A stretch of 7,433 nucleotides of DNA, from positions 1 through 7,433 of the forward strand of contig JAAZGQ010000319.1 of NCBI GenBank assembly GCA_012511135.1, read 5' to 3'. The notes under the pieces were generated by a model. The model had not been told where the DNA came from. It was given only the letters and a program-made list of their open reading frames with translations, and ran no database searches. Positions 1 to 6,646 of the stretch are shown piece by piece; the stretch's first letter is position 1, and the number at the start of each line of letters is the position of its first letter. The stretch is from Bacteroidales bacterium. Lineage in GTDB: Bacteria > Bacteroidota > Bacteroidia > Bacteroidales > UBA1402. Position numbers and translations under genes: made by a program.

Positions 1-357
1 GATGTCCTGCAATATATTCTCAAAACTCTGGTAGTACGCCAGGGAGGCAAGCCGGACGAGGAAAAACTTAGCGTATACCGTGCCGAAATTGATGAATACG
101 ACGACGAATTGGTGGAGCTTATCAGCAAACGTATGAAAGTATCCAGATTGATAGGTATTTATAAGAAAGAAAACAACATACAGGTACTACAGGCTGCCCG
201 TTACAACGAGATTATTGAAGAAAGGATCAAACAGGCAGCCAGCCTGGGCATAAAGGGAGACTGTATGCAAAAAATACTCGAATCCATACACGAGGAATCG
301 GTCAGGCTGCAGATAGAAATTATGAATATGGACAATTTAAATCCCTCAGAAGAATGA
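1..357 (+). CDS. Bifunctional DAHP synthase/chorismate mutase, C-terminal part (5' end outside window)
   Basis: The reading frame is open from base 1 and ends in TGA at 355-357, giving 118 visible residues. The first ~23 (ending LVVRQGGKPDEEKL) look like the tail of a type I DAHP synthase barrel. From about residue 24 an AroQ-type chorismate mutase helix begins: YRAEIDEYDDELVELISKRM, then IGIYKKENN, VLQAARYNEI and IHEESVRLQ. These are the usual positions of the Arg/Lys residues that bind chorismate and prephenate. The enzyme would condense PEP with erythrose-4-phosphate at the start of the shikimate pathway and also convert chorismate to prephenate, in the cytoplasm. This domain order (synthase first, mutase last) is typical of Bacteroidota. 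The stop overlaps the tyrA start (ATGA), so the product prephenate is used by the next gene. A free-standing chorismate mutase starting at the Met at 109 is unlikely, because conserved helix residues lie upstream of it. Confidence 0.9.
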   Translation, partial: DVLQYILKTLVVRQGGKPDEEKLSVYRAEIDEYDDELVELISKRMKVSRLIGIYKKENNIQVLQAARYNEIIEERIKQAASLGIKGDCMQKILESIHEESVRLQIEIMNMDNLNPSEE

Positions 358-1127
358 AAATCCTGATTGTAGGTGCCGGCAAGATGGGCAGTTTCTTTGC
401 CGACATTCTGAGTTTTGACCACGAAACAGCGGTCTACGACAGAGATCCTCAGAAACTCCGTTTTATTTACAATACCTGTCGCTTCAAAGAACCCGAAGAA
501 ATCAGGGAATTCGCTCCGGAACTAGTGATCAATGCTGTCACGGTGAAATACACCATCGATGTTTTTAAAACAGTATTGCCCTTGCTTCCTGCTTCCTGCA
601 TCATCAGTGATATAGCCAGTGTCAAAAACGGTCTGAAAGATTTTTATGCCGGCAGCGGCTTTCGTTTTGTTTCGACTCACCCTATGTTCGGGCCGACTTT
701 TGCCAGCCTGAACAATCTCTCGAGCGAGAATGCTATTATCATATCCGAGAGCGATCACCTGGGCAAGACCTTTTTCAGAGATTTGTATCGCAAGCTCGGC
801 TTGAACATCTTTGAGTATTCCTTCAAAGAACACGACGAAACTGTTGCCTATTCTCTGTCCATACCTTTTGTGTCAACCCTGGTCTTTTCGGCGGTTATGA
901 AGCACCAGGATGCGCCCGGAACTACCTTTAAGAAACACCTGGCCATAGCCCGGGGCCTGATGAACGAGGACGACTTTCTGTTGCAGGAAATACTCTTCAA
1001 TCCCGAAACCCCTGCTCAGCTGGAACTGATTCGTTCCGAACTGAAGCAAATTCTGGAAATTGTCAAAAATAAAAATGCCCCGGGGATGAAAAGCTACCTG
1101 GAAAAAATTCGGAACAACATTAGCTGA
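354..1127 (+). CDS. tyrA: Prephenate dehydrogenase (TyrA)
   Basis: This 257-residue protein should oxidatively decarboxylate prephenate to 4-hydroxyphenylpyruvate, the tyrosine branch, in the cytoplasm. The N-terminal Rossmann fold has GAGKMG at residues 7-12 and an acidic residue (Asp29, in VYDRD) after the second strand, which suggests NAD+ rather than NADP+. SDIASVK (85-91) and HPMFGP (109-114) are signature TyrA segments, and His109 is in the usual catalytic position. EHDETVAYSLSIPF (159-172) begins the all-helical dimerisation domain with the second conserved His-Asp pair. There is no C-terminal ACT domain and no fused chorismate mutase; the mutase is on the preceding gene. The length suits the short Bacteroidota form. 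The ATG overlaps the upstream stop by four bases, so translational coupling is likely. The lack of an ACT domain suggests that any tyrosine feedback acts elsewhere; this is inference. Confidence 0.93.
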   Translation: MKILIVGAGKMGSFFADILSFDHETAVYDRDPQKLRFIYNTCRFKEPEEIREFAPELVINAVTVKYTIDVFKTVLPLLPASCIISDIASVKNGLKDFYAGSGFRFVSTHPMFGPTFASLNNLSSENAIIISESDHLGKTFFRDLYRKLGLNIFEYSFKEHDETVAYSLSIPFVSTLVFSAVMKHQDAPGTTFKKHLAIARGLMNEDDFLLQEILFNPETPAQLELIRSELKQILEIVKNKNAPGMKSYLEKIRNNIS

Positions 1128-1167
1128 GCTCCCTGCTGCTAAATTTTTAGCTCTTTACTATTTTAGT

Positions 1168-1184
1168 GTTAAAAGCTGTTTTCT
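1168..1184. repeat. Left arm of a 17-bp perfect inverted repeat
   Basis: GTTAAAAGCTGTTTTCT here is the exact reverse complement of 1284-1300. The arms are separated by 99 bases and their centres are 116 bp apart. The match stops abruptly on both sides (1167/1301 and 1185/1283 do not pair). A perfect 17-bp match at this distance is very unlikely by chance. Seen: the repeat itself. Inferred: either a long-range RNA helix formed only in transcripts that read through from tyrA, or two copies of a regulator binding site. The core AAAA-N4-TTTT is itself partly symmetric, as an operator might be. Confidence 0.8.
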
Positions 1185-1198
1185 GAGGATATTTTTTG

Positions 1199-1206
1199 TA
1201 TTTTCG
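1199..1206 (+). promoter_or_regulatory. Candidate Bacteroidota -7 promoter element for the GH35 operon
   Basis: TATTTTCG matches the Bacteroidota primary sigma factor -7 consensus TAnnTTTG with one mismatch. No clear -33 TTTG lies at the expected distance; the region it should occupy (about 1175-1182) is the T-rich left arm of the inverted repeat. A second one-mismatch copy, TATTTTAG, lies 40 bp upstream at 1159-1166. A promoter is needed somewhere here if the hairpin at 1208-1255 terminates tyrA transcription. Initiation from 1199-1206 would fall a few bases downstream, inside the hairpin's left strand, so such a transcript would lack the full hairpin and the left repeat arm. The call is weak. 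Confidence 0.3.
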
Positions 1207-1207
1207 C

Positions 1208-1261
1208 GCCATCTGTTCGTTTGACTTTCGGCTTGATCAAAGCAGGACAGATGGCTTTTTT
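1208..1261 (+). terminator. Rho-independent terminator after tyrA
   Basis: GCCATCTGTTC (1208-1218) pairs with GGACAGATGGC (1245-1255), giving 11 pairs including one G-T wobble, and is followed by six T (1256-1261). The 26-base loop can form a further short helix, TTTGA (1220-1224) with TCAAA (1237-1241). The position, 80 bases after the tyrA stop and 20 before the next start codon, fits the end of the aromatic operon. The unusually long loop and the closeness of the next gene leave open that it is an attenuator or leader structure for the GH35 operon. Confidence 0.7.
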
Positions 1262-1280
1262 ATTACCATAAAAAACGAAT

Positions 1281-3179
1281 ATGAGAAAACAGCTTTTAAC
1301 CAAAACATTCATTCTGTGCCTTATCGGCTTGAGGGCAGGATGTACGACTCCCAAAGCTTCGAATTTTGAAATCGGAGACAAGCAATTTCTGCTCAACGGC
1401 GAAGCTTTCGTGATAAAGGCAGCCGAGATCCATTACACTCGTATCCCCAGACCTTATTGGGAACATCGCATCAAAATGAGCAAAGCCCTGGGTATGAACT
1501 CAATTTGCCTCTATATTTTTTGGAATATACACGAACAGGAGCCCGGAGTCTTTGATTTCGAGGGACAAAATGACGTGGCAGAGTTTTGTCGTATGGCCCA
1601 AAAAGAAGGCATGTACGTCATTATCAGGCCCGGACCCTATGTCTGCGCAGAATGGGAGATGGGAGGCCTGCCCTGGTGGCTGCTCAAAAAAGAAGACATA
1701 GCCCTGCGTTCGCAAGATCCCTATTACCTGGAAAGGGTGGAAATCTTTATGAACGAAGTGGGTCGTCAGCTGGCCGATTTGCAAATTAATCGGGGTGGTA
1801 ATATCATCATGGTGCAGGTAGAAAACGAATTTGGCTCCTACGGCACCGACAAGCCCTATATAGAAGATATACGCGATATGGTCAGGGGAGCAGGTTTTAC
1901 CGATGTGCCCTTGTTTCAGTGCGACTGGAATTCCAATTTCAAAAACAATGCCCTGGACGATTTATTGTGGACCATCAATTTTGGTACGGGCGCCAATATA
2001 GATAATCAATTTCGCGAGCTGAAACGCCTGCGTCCCAATACCCCGCTGATGTGCAGTGAATTCTGGTCAGGTTGGTTCGACCGTTGGGGTAGCCCGCACG
2101 AAACCCGCAGCGCCGAAGCATTGGTCAAAGGCATGCAGGAAATGCTCGAAAAAGATATTTCTTTCAGTCTCTACATGGCTCACGGAGGAACCACTTTTGG
2201 TCACTGGACAGGCGCAAATTCTCCTCCTTATGCTTCCTGGTGCAGTTCCTACGATTACGATGCTCCCATCAGTGAATCAGGCCAGGCTACCGAAAAATTC
2301 TACGCCGTACGTGAATTGCTGGCTCAGTACAGTGACAAAGCCCTGCCCAAAGTGCCCAAAGCCTTGCCCATGATAGAAATTCCTGAATTTGAACTGGATC
2401 AGACGGCTCCCTTATTCCAAAATCTGCCTGCAGCCATCCAATCGGATCAGATCCGTTCTATGGAATTTTTCGATCAGGGTTACGGCAGTATTTTGTACAG
2501 AACTACTCTGCCTGCCGGAAAAGCTGGCCGCCAACTTTTAGTGGAAGAAGCACACGACTGGGCTATCGTTTTTGTCGACGGCAGGCGCCTGGGTACTCTC
2601 GATCGCCGTAAAGCCGAAAAAGTGCTGGAATTACCGGGCACAGAGCAAGAGGCCGTATTGGACATTCTGGTCGAGAACATGGGCCGGGTCAATTATTCCA
2701 AAACCATCCACGACTACAAAGGCATTACCCGCAAAGTTTCTGTAAAGGACGGTCGCAGTCAGCAAGAACTCTCGGGATTCGAAGTATTTCGTATCCCTGT
2801 TGAAGAGGCTTTGAGTCCCAGGCTGCAATTTGCTGACCGAACAGAAAACTGCAGTATGCCGGCCTATCATAAAGGTTCTTTCAACCTGGACAAAACCGGG
2901 GATGTCTATATTGATATGCAAAACTGGAGCAAGGGTTTGGTCTGGATCAACGGCTACGCCATAGGTCGTTTTTGGGAAATAGGGCCTCAGCAAACTTTGT
3001 TTGTGCCGGGTTGTTGGCTCAAAAAAGGCCGGAACGAAATTATAGTGCTCGACATGCAAGGCCCCCGCAAGCCTGTTATTAGTGGAATTACGACTCCTAT
3101 TCTGGATATGTTGCATTCCGACCAGGAGATTCTGGAACGCAACAAGAATACCAATCCCGACGAGAGCGGTTATTTTTAA
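1281..3179 (+). CDS. GH35 beta-galactosidase, probable lipoprotein
   Basis: This 632-residue glycoside hydrolase family 35 enzyme is predicted to release terminal beta-galactose with retention of configuration. The TIM barrel covers about 33-350. VQVENEFGSYG (178-188) contains the acid/base Glu183, and CSEFWSGWFDRWG (258-270) contains the nucleophile Glu260. HYTRIPRPYW (51-60), RPGPYVCAEWEMGGLPWW (116-133) and HGGTTFGHWTGAN (301-313) are further family signatures. Beta-sandwich domains follow, ending with the galactose-binding-like fold around WINGYAIGRFW (555-565). The length is normal for bacterial GH35. The N-terminus is a lipoprotein-type signal (basic MRKQLLTK, hydrophobic FILCLIGL, then RAGC with Cys21), but Arg18 at the -3 position is unusual. 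Residues after Cys21 (TTPKAS) lack the acidic surface-export signal known in this phylum, so a periplasm-facing anchor is inferred. The start is firm: an in-frame TAA lies at 1269-1271. NfeD follows six bases after the stop. No SusC/SusD genes are adjacent. Confidence 0.93.
   Translation: MRKQLLTKTFILCLIGLRAGCTTPKASNFEIGDKQFLLNGEAFVIKAAEIHYTRIPRPYWEHRIKMSKALGMNSICLYIFWNIHEQEPGVFDFEGQNDVAEFCRMAQKEGMYVIIRPGPYVCAEWEMGGLPWWLLKKEDIALRSQDPYYLERVEIFMNEVGRQLADLQINRGGNIIMVQVENEFGSYGTDKPYIEDIRDMVRGAGFTDVPLFQCDWNSNFKNNALDDLLWTINFGTGANIDNQFRELKRLRPNTPLMCSEFWSGWFDRWGSPHETRSAEALVKGMQEMLEKDISFSLYMAHGGTTFGHWTGANSPPYASWCSSYDYDAPISESGQATEKFYAVRELLAQYSDKALPKVPKALPMIEIPEFELDQTAPLFQNLPAAIQSDQIRSMEFFDQGYGSILYRTTLPAGKAGRQLLVEEAHDWAIVFVDGRRLGTLDRRKAEKVLELPGTEQEAVLDILVENMGRVNYSKTIHDYKGITRKVSVKDGRSQQELSGFEVFRIPVEEALSPRLQFADRTENCSMPAYHKGSFNLDKTGDVYIDMQNWSKGLVWINGYAIGRFWEIGPQQTLFVPGCWLKKGRNEIIVLDMQGPRKPVISGITTPILDMLHSDQEILERNKNTNPDESGYF
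1284..1300. repeat. Right arm of the 17-bp inverted repeat, inside GH35 codons 2-7
   Basis: AGAAAACAGCTTTTAAC begins at the base after the GH35 ATG and is the perfect reverse complement of 1168-1184. It encodes the basic start of the signal peptide. As RNA, pairing with the left arm would cover the region that the initiating ribosome must occupy, leaving the ATG at the edge of the loop. As DNA, it would be a second copy of a binding site downstream of the promoter. Confidence 0.8.
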
Positions 3180-3185
3180 TGTCCT

Positions 3186-4595
3186 ATGAAGACCAGCCTG
3201 ATTTCTATACTGAGCTTCCTGCTCGTGCTGCTGTTTAGCTTGCCTGCCAAATCAGCTGACAGCCTTGTTGTCCGCAAACTGGTTTATCAGGTCGATTTAC
3301 GCGATGATGTAAACAGTTTTACCTGGACGCAGATTCAAAAAGGTTTTGCCCGGGCCGAAGCCGAAAAGGCTGATTTAATTCTCCTTAATATGAACACATA
3401 TGGAGGAGAAGTTCTCTATGCCGATTCCATACGTACCCGCATTTTGAACACCGAAATCCCCGTCTGTGTGTTTATCGATAACAATGCCGCTTCGGCCGGA
3501 GCTCTTATTTCCATAGCCTGCGATAAAATCTTTATGCGTACGGGAGCTACCATTGGAGCCTCAACGGTGGTGGACCAAAGCGGAGAGGTGGCTCCGGACA
3601 AATTTCAGTCCTATATGCGCGGCATCATCAGAGCAACAGCTGAATCACAGGGCAAAGATACCCTGATTGTCGAAGGAGATACCACTTACCGCTGGGTGCG
3701 TGATCCCAGAATTGCCGAAGCCATGGTAGATCCCGATGTGGAAATCCCCGGCGTTTCAGAAAAAGGCAAAGTGCTCACTTTTACAGCTTCCGAAGCCTTG
3801 CAAAATAAATATTGCGATGCCATAGTTCAAAACAAGGAAGAAATTCTGCTTAAACAATACGGATACAGCAATTACGAATTAAAGGTATTCCAACTGTCCG
3901 TGAAGGACAAAATTTCCGGCCGTCTAATGGGTACAGCCTTGAGGGCGATACTGATTATGATTATCGTGGCCGGTATCTGGTTTGAGCTTCAAAGCCCGGG
4001 CATTGGTTTTCCCAGTATCGCTGCCGGTGTAGCTGCCATATTATATTTTGCACCGCTCTATCTGGACGGCCTGGTGCAGTATTGGGAAATAATCTTGTTT
4101 GTGGTCGGGGTGATTTTAATCTTTTTGGAAATCTTTGTGATCCCCGGCTTCGGTATTGCAGGCATTTTAGGTATTCTGGCCGTAGTCCTGGGCTTGAGTT
4201 TTGCCCTGGTCGACAACACCAACCTGAGTTTTGATTTCAAAAGCCTTGAAATGATCGACGAGGCATTGGTGTTGGTGGTGTTGAGCATGCTGGTCGCTTT
4301 TTTTGTTTCGCTTTGGCTAACTTCAAGAATTGGAGTAGGCAAAGGCATCTTCAGATACATGGCTTTGGAATCGGTTCAGGATAAAGAAGCCGGCTATGTA
4401 GGGGTGCCTGCCACAGACAAAAATATTATTGGCAAGACAGGTCTGGCGGCCACCGACCTGAGGCCCTCAGGCAAAATTCGTATAGAGGAGGTTTTGTACG
4501 ATGCCGTAGCTGAATTCGGTTACATTGAAAAGGGTAAAAATATTAAGGTAATACGAGTAGAAAGCGCTCAATTGCATGTGGAGGAACTGAAATGA
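3186..4595 (+). CDS. nfeD: Long-form NfeD membrane protease (ClpP-class serine protease plus OB-fold)
   Basis: This is a 469-residue integral membrane protein of the NfeD1b type. A signal peptide (1-24, ending AKSA) exports the N-terminal protease domain. MNTYGGEV (69-76) would form the oxyanion region, and NNAASAGALISIACDKIFM (99-117) carries the nucleophile Ser103. Lys139, in VAPDKFQSYMRG, sits where the archaeal homologue PH1510 has its catalytic Lys, so a Ser-Lys dyad is inferred. About five hydrophobic segments follow (roughly 252-268, 273-292, 299-319, 322-342, 359-379). The C-terminal domain (about 405-469), containing GKTGLAATDLRPSGKIRIE, is the small OB-fold that binds partners. Known homologues act with stomatin/flotillin-type (SPFH) proteins in membrane quality control. 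No SPFH gene follows here; kdsB does, through an ATGA overlap. The start lies six bases after the GH35 stop without a Shine-Dalgarno motif. Confidence 0.9.
   Translation: MKTSLISILSFLLVLLFSLPAKSADSLVVRKLVYQVDLRDDVNSFTWTQIQKGFARAEAEKADLILLNMNTYGGEVLYADSIRTRILNTEIPVCVFIDNNAASAGALISIACDKIFMRTGATIGASTVVDQSGEVAPDKFQSYMRGIIRATAESQGKDTLIVEGDTTYRWVRDPRIAEAMVDPDVEIPGVSEKGKVLTFTASEALQNKYCDAIVQNKEEILLKQYGYSNYELKVFQLSVKDKISGRLMGTALRAILIMIIVAGIWFELQSPGIGFPSIAAGVAAILYFAPLYLDGLVQYWEIILFVVGVILIFLEIFVIPGFGIAGILGILAVVLGLSFALVDNTNLSFDFKSLEMIDEALVLVVLSMLVAFFVSLWLTSRIGVGKGIFRYMALESVQDKEAGYVGVPATDKNIIGKTGLAATDLRPSGKIRIEEVLYDAVAEFGYIEKGKNIKVIRVESAQLHVEELK
4580..4584 (+). promoter_or_regulatory. Shine-Dalgarno-like GGAGG before kdsB
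   Basis: GGAGG lies seven bases before the kdsB ATG at 4592, an ideal spacing, and falls inside the last NfeD codons (GTG GAG GAA). No other start in the window has such a motif. Bacteroidota generally make little use of Shine-Dalgarno pairing, so this may be a coincidence of the Val-Glu-Glu coding, or may help reinitiation at the ATGA junction. Confidence 0.35.
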
Positions 4596-5335
4596 GATTT
4601 TTAGGATTGATTCCGGCCCGTTATGCTTCGAGCCGTTTTCCCGGCAAGCCTTTGGTGCAAATTAAAAACAAGCCCATGATTCAGTGGGTGTATGAACAGG
4701 CTCGTCCCTGGGTGGACGATCTCTTTGTTTGCACGGATGACGAGCGCATATTTTCGGCTGTGGAGGCTTTTGGCGGCAAGGTCATTATGACATCTTCTGC
4801 TCACCGCAGCGGCACCGATCGTTGCGCTGAAGCCTCTGCCAAACTGGAAGGTGATTTTGAGGTAGTGATCAACATACAAGGCGATGAACCCTACATCAGG
4901 GGCGAACAAATACAGGCTCTGAAAGCCTGTTTCAACAAAGCCGAAACCGAAATTGCCACCCTGGTCAAGCCTTTTAAAACCGAAGATGGTTTGCAAGCCT
5001 TGCTGAATCCCAATTCGCCCAAGGTTGTTTTGAATACCCGGGGAGAGGCCTTGTACTTTAGCAGATCGGTCATACCTTATCTTCGTAATTATCCTCAGAG
5101 TCAATGGCTCGAAAAAAACGTCTTTTACAAACACCTGGGTATATATGCCTACAAAAGAAATATATTGGCCAAACTGGCTTTGCTCGAAGCTTCTCCCCTG
5201 GAGCAAAAAGAATCGCTGGAACAGCTGCGTTGGCTCGAAAACGGCTATAAAATCAGCACAGCTCTGACTCAGGTCGAAAACCAGGCCATTGATACTCCCG
5301 AAGATTTGGAGCGATTATTGAAAAATTTAGGATGA
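4592..5335 (+). CDS. kdsB: 3-deoxy-manno-octulosonate cytidylyltransferase (CMP-Kdo synthetase)
   Basis: This 247-residue cytoplasmic enzyme joins CTP and Kdo to make CMP-Kdo, the donor for the LPS inner core. The length matches the family (E. coli about 248). The nucleotide-binding start is IPARYASSRFPGKPL (7-21). HRSGTDRCAEA (71-81) and NIQGDEPYI (94-102) follow, with Asp98 as the likely metal ligand. YFSRSVIPYLR (155-165), FYKHLGIYAYKR (178-189), SPLEQKESLEQLRWLENGY (201-219) and the C-terminal IDTPEDLE (233-240) complete the canonical set. All key motifs are intact, so this should be active and is normally essential in LPS-producing bacteria. It overlaps both neighbours by ATGA, which suggests coupled translation with nfeD upstream and the M16 gene downstream. 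It indicates a Gram-negative host with Kdo-containing LPS. Confidence 0.97.
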   Translation: MRFLGLIPARYASSRFPGKPLVQIKNKPMIQWVYEQARPWVDDLFVCTDDERIFSAVEAFGGKVIMTSSAHRSGTDRCAEASAKLEGDFEVVINIQGDEPYIRGEQIQALKACFNKAETEIATLVKPFKTEDGLQALLNPNSPKVVLNTRGEALYFSRSVIPYLRNYPQSQWLEKNVFYKHLGIYAYKRNILAKLALLEASPLEQKESLEQLRWLENGYKISTALTQVENQAIDTPEDLERLLKNLG

Positions 5336-6615
5336 ACAAACTGGACGACTTCAGTATCCCGCGCATGGAAAAGCAAACTTTTCCAAACGGGATGGATTTT
5401 TACTTCAAGAAAACCGATGCCGAAGGCTTACTTCGTCTGGATTTGGTCTTGCCGGCGGGTATCCAATATCAGAGCCGGCCCCTGCTGGCCCTGTTGACAA
5501 GTACCATGCTTAAAGAGGGCAGCCGCAACATGACGTCGGCTCAAATTGCAGAGCGTTTCGATTATTACGGTGCTTTTATCTTTTTTTCCTCCGGCCTGGA
5601 GAGTGCTTATGTCAATCTTTTTACACCCAAAAAATTCTTCGGCCCGACTCTTAAGTTGCTCAACGAACTTTTGCGTTATCCGGTATTCCCGCAAAAGGAA
5701 CTGGAAATAAGCCTGGAACGCAATCGCCAGCAACACCTGATAGATCTGCAGAAAGTGCAGGTTCTGGCTACTATGGAAATAAACAAGTGTTTGTTCGGGC
5801 CGGAACATCCCTACGCAAAAAAACTACAGGGAGAGGATTTCAAAAGTTTCGATGCTTCGCTGCTTGCCGAATTTCACCGCCGGCATTATTGCGCCGGCCG
5901 AAGCCTTGCATTTCTCAGTGGAGAATTGAGCCGGGAAGACTGCAAACTCCTGGAGCAAACTTTGGGTACCGAGCCCTGGGGCTTATATGGGTCTTTAGCC
6001 CCGGAGGAGCCGCCCGTAATACCTCTTGAAGCTCAAAAAATTGTAGTGCCCAAAGCCGACAGCCTGCAGGCTGCTTTGCGCTTTTCTATTCCTTTGAATA
6101 TCAACAAAGACCACGAAGACTTTAAAAAACTGAGATTTGTTGATACCCTGCTGGGCGGCTATTTCGGCAGCAGACTTATGAGCAGCCTGCGCGAAGAAAA
6201 AGGCTATACCTACGGCATTTCTTCCATCATTAATGTACACAAAAAAATGTCTCATCTGGACATTCGCTGCCAGACCGATGTGAAATATGCAGAGGCTGTG
6301 GTGCAGGGAGTATACGATGAAATAAAAAAACTGCAGGATCAGGAGGTAAGTGCCCGGGAAATGGATCTGGTACGCAATTACCTAAACGGTGACTTTGCAC
6401 GGCTGATGGACGGACCTTTTTCACTTTCGGAGATTTATGTACACTCTTGTTCGTTGGGCATTGATGTCGGCTTTTACAAAGAGCAGATGGAAATCATTCA
6501 GCAAATTGAAGCCCGCGAAGTAATGGAACTGGCACAACGTTACCTGGTTCCGGAAGAATTCTACGAAGTGCGGGCCGGAGGCAATATTAAGGCTGAAGAA
6601 ACGTTGATTCAATAA
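5332..6615 (+). CDS. M16-family (insulinase/processing-protease-like) protein lacking the zinc motif
   Basis: This 427-residue protein has the two-lobe M16 layout (about 12-215 and 235-415). The N-terminal lobe has FPNGMDFYFKK (17-27), LDLVLPAGIQYQ (36-47) and FDYYGAFIFFSSG (76-88). The conserved helix reads LLALLTSTMLKEGSRN (51-66). Aligning TMLKEGS with the usual HMLFKGT places Leu54, Ser57 and Thr58 where HxxEH should supply two His and one Glu, so all three are absent and peptidase activity is not expected. The C-terminal lobe keeps the family's substrate-contacting segment, GGYFGSRLMSSLREEKGYTYG (275-295, read in two parts: GGYFGSRLMSS and LREEKGYTYG). There is no signal peptide, so a cytoplasmic location is inferred. 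Inactive M16 chains usually pair with an active one, as in mitochondrial processing peptidase; no partner is in this window. It starts by ATGA overlap with kdsB. Function is unknown beyond the fold. Confidence 0.88.
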   Translation: MNKLDDFSIPRMEKQTFPNGMDFYFKKTDAEGLLRLDLVLPAGIQYQSRPLLALLTSTMLKEGSRNMTSAQIAERFDYYGAFIFFSSGLESAYVNLFTPKKFFGPTLKLLNELLRYPVFPQKELEISLERNRQQHLIDLQKVQVLATMEINKCLFGPEHPYAKKLQGEDFKSFDASLLAEFHRRHYCAGRSLAFLSGELSREDCKLLEQTLGTEPWGLYGSLAPEEPPVIPLEAQKIVVPKADSLQAALRFSIPLNINKDHEDFKKLRFVDTLLGGYFGSRLMSSLREEKGYTYGISSIINVHKKMSHLDIRCQTDVKYAEAVVQGVYDEIKKLQDQEVSAREMDLVRNYLNGDFARLMDGPFSLSEIYVHSCSLGIDVGFYKEQMEIIQQIEAREVMELAQRYLVPEEFYEVRAGGNIKAEETLIQ

Positions 6616-6646
6616 GCCTGGGAAAGCTTTACAAAAACAGATATAT

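Noticed and set aside
1120..1153. Weak hairpins just after tyrA (TTAGC with GCTAA, or GAGCT with AGCTC) followed by a T-rich stretch
   Set aside because: Stems are only five pairs and AU-rich; the 1208-1261 hairpin is a far better terminator.
1128..1280. Riboswitch or T-box leader before the GH35 gene
   Set aside because: I see no known riboswitch core or T-box motif; the structure is explained by a terminator hairpin plus the inverted repeat.
1168..1300. A 133-bp MITE or insertion-sequence remnant with the 17-bp repeats as terminal inverted repeats
   Set aside because: The right end lies in the GH35 coding sequence, the bases just outside (AGT and CAA) do not form a target-site duplication, and no second copy is visible in the window.
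2631..3116. 161-codon open frame on the minus strand opposite the GH35 C-terminal domains
   Set aside because: It is antisense to conserved GH35 domain sequence, has no family resemblance, and no promoter or spacing supports it.
4601..5206. 201-codon open frame on the minus strand opposite kdsB
   Set aside because: It lies wholly inside a canonical kdsB with all motifs intact, shows no recognisable domain, and is a shadow frame.
5879..5898. GCCGGC repeated at 5879-5884 and 5893-5898, able to form a six-pair hairpin
   Set aside because: It lies within a well-conserved part of the M16-like coding sequence, the six-base unit is a simple palindrome, and there is no T-tract or other sign of function.
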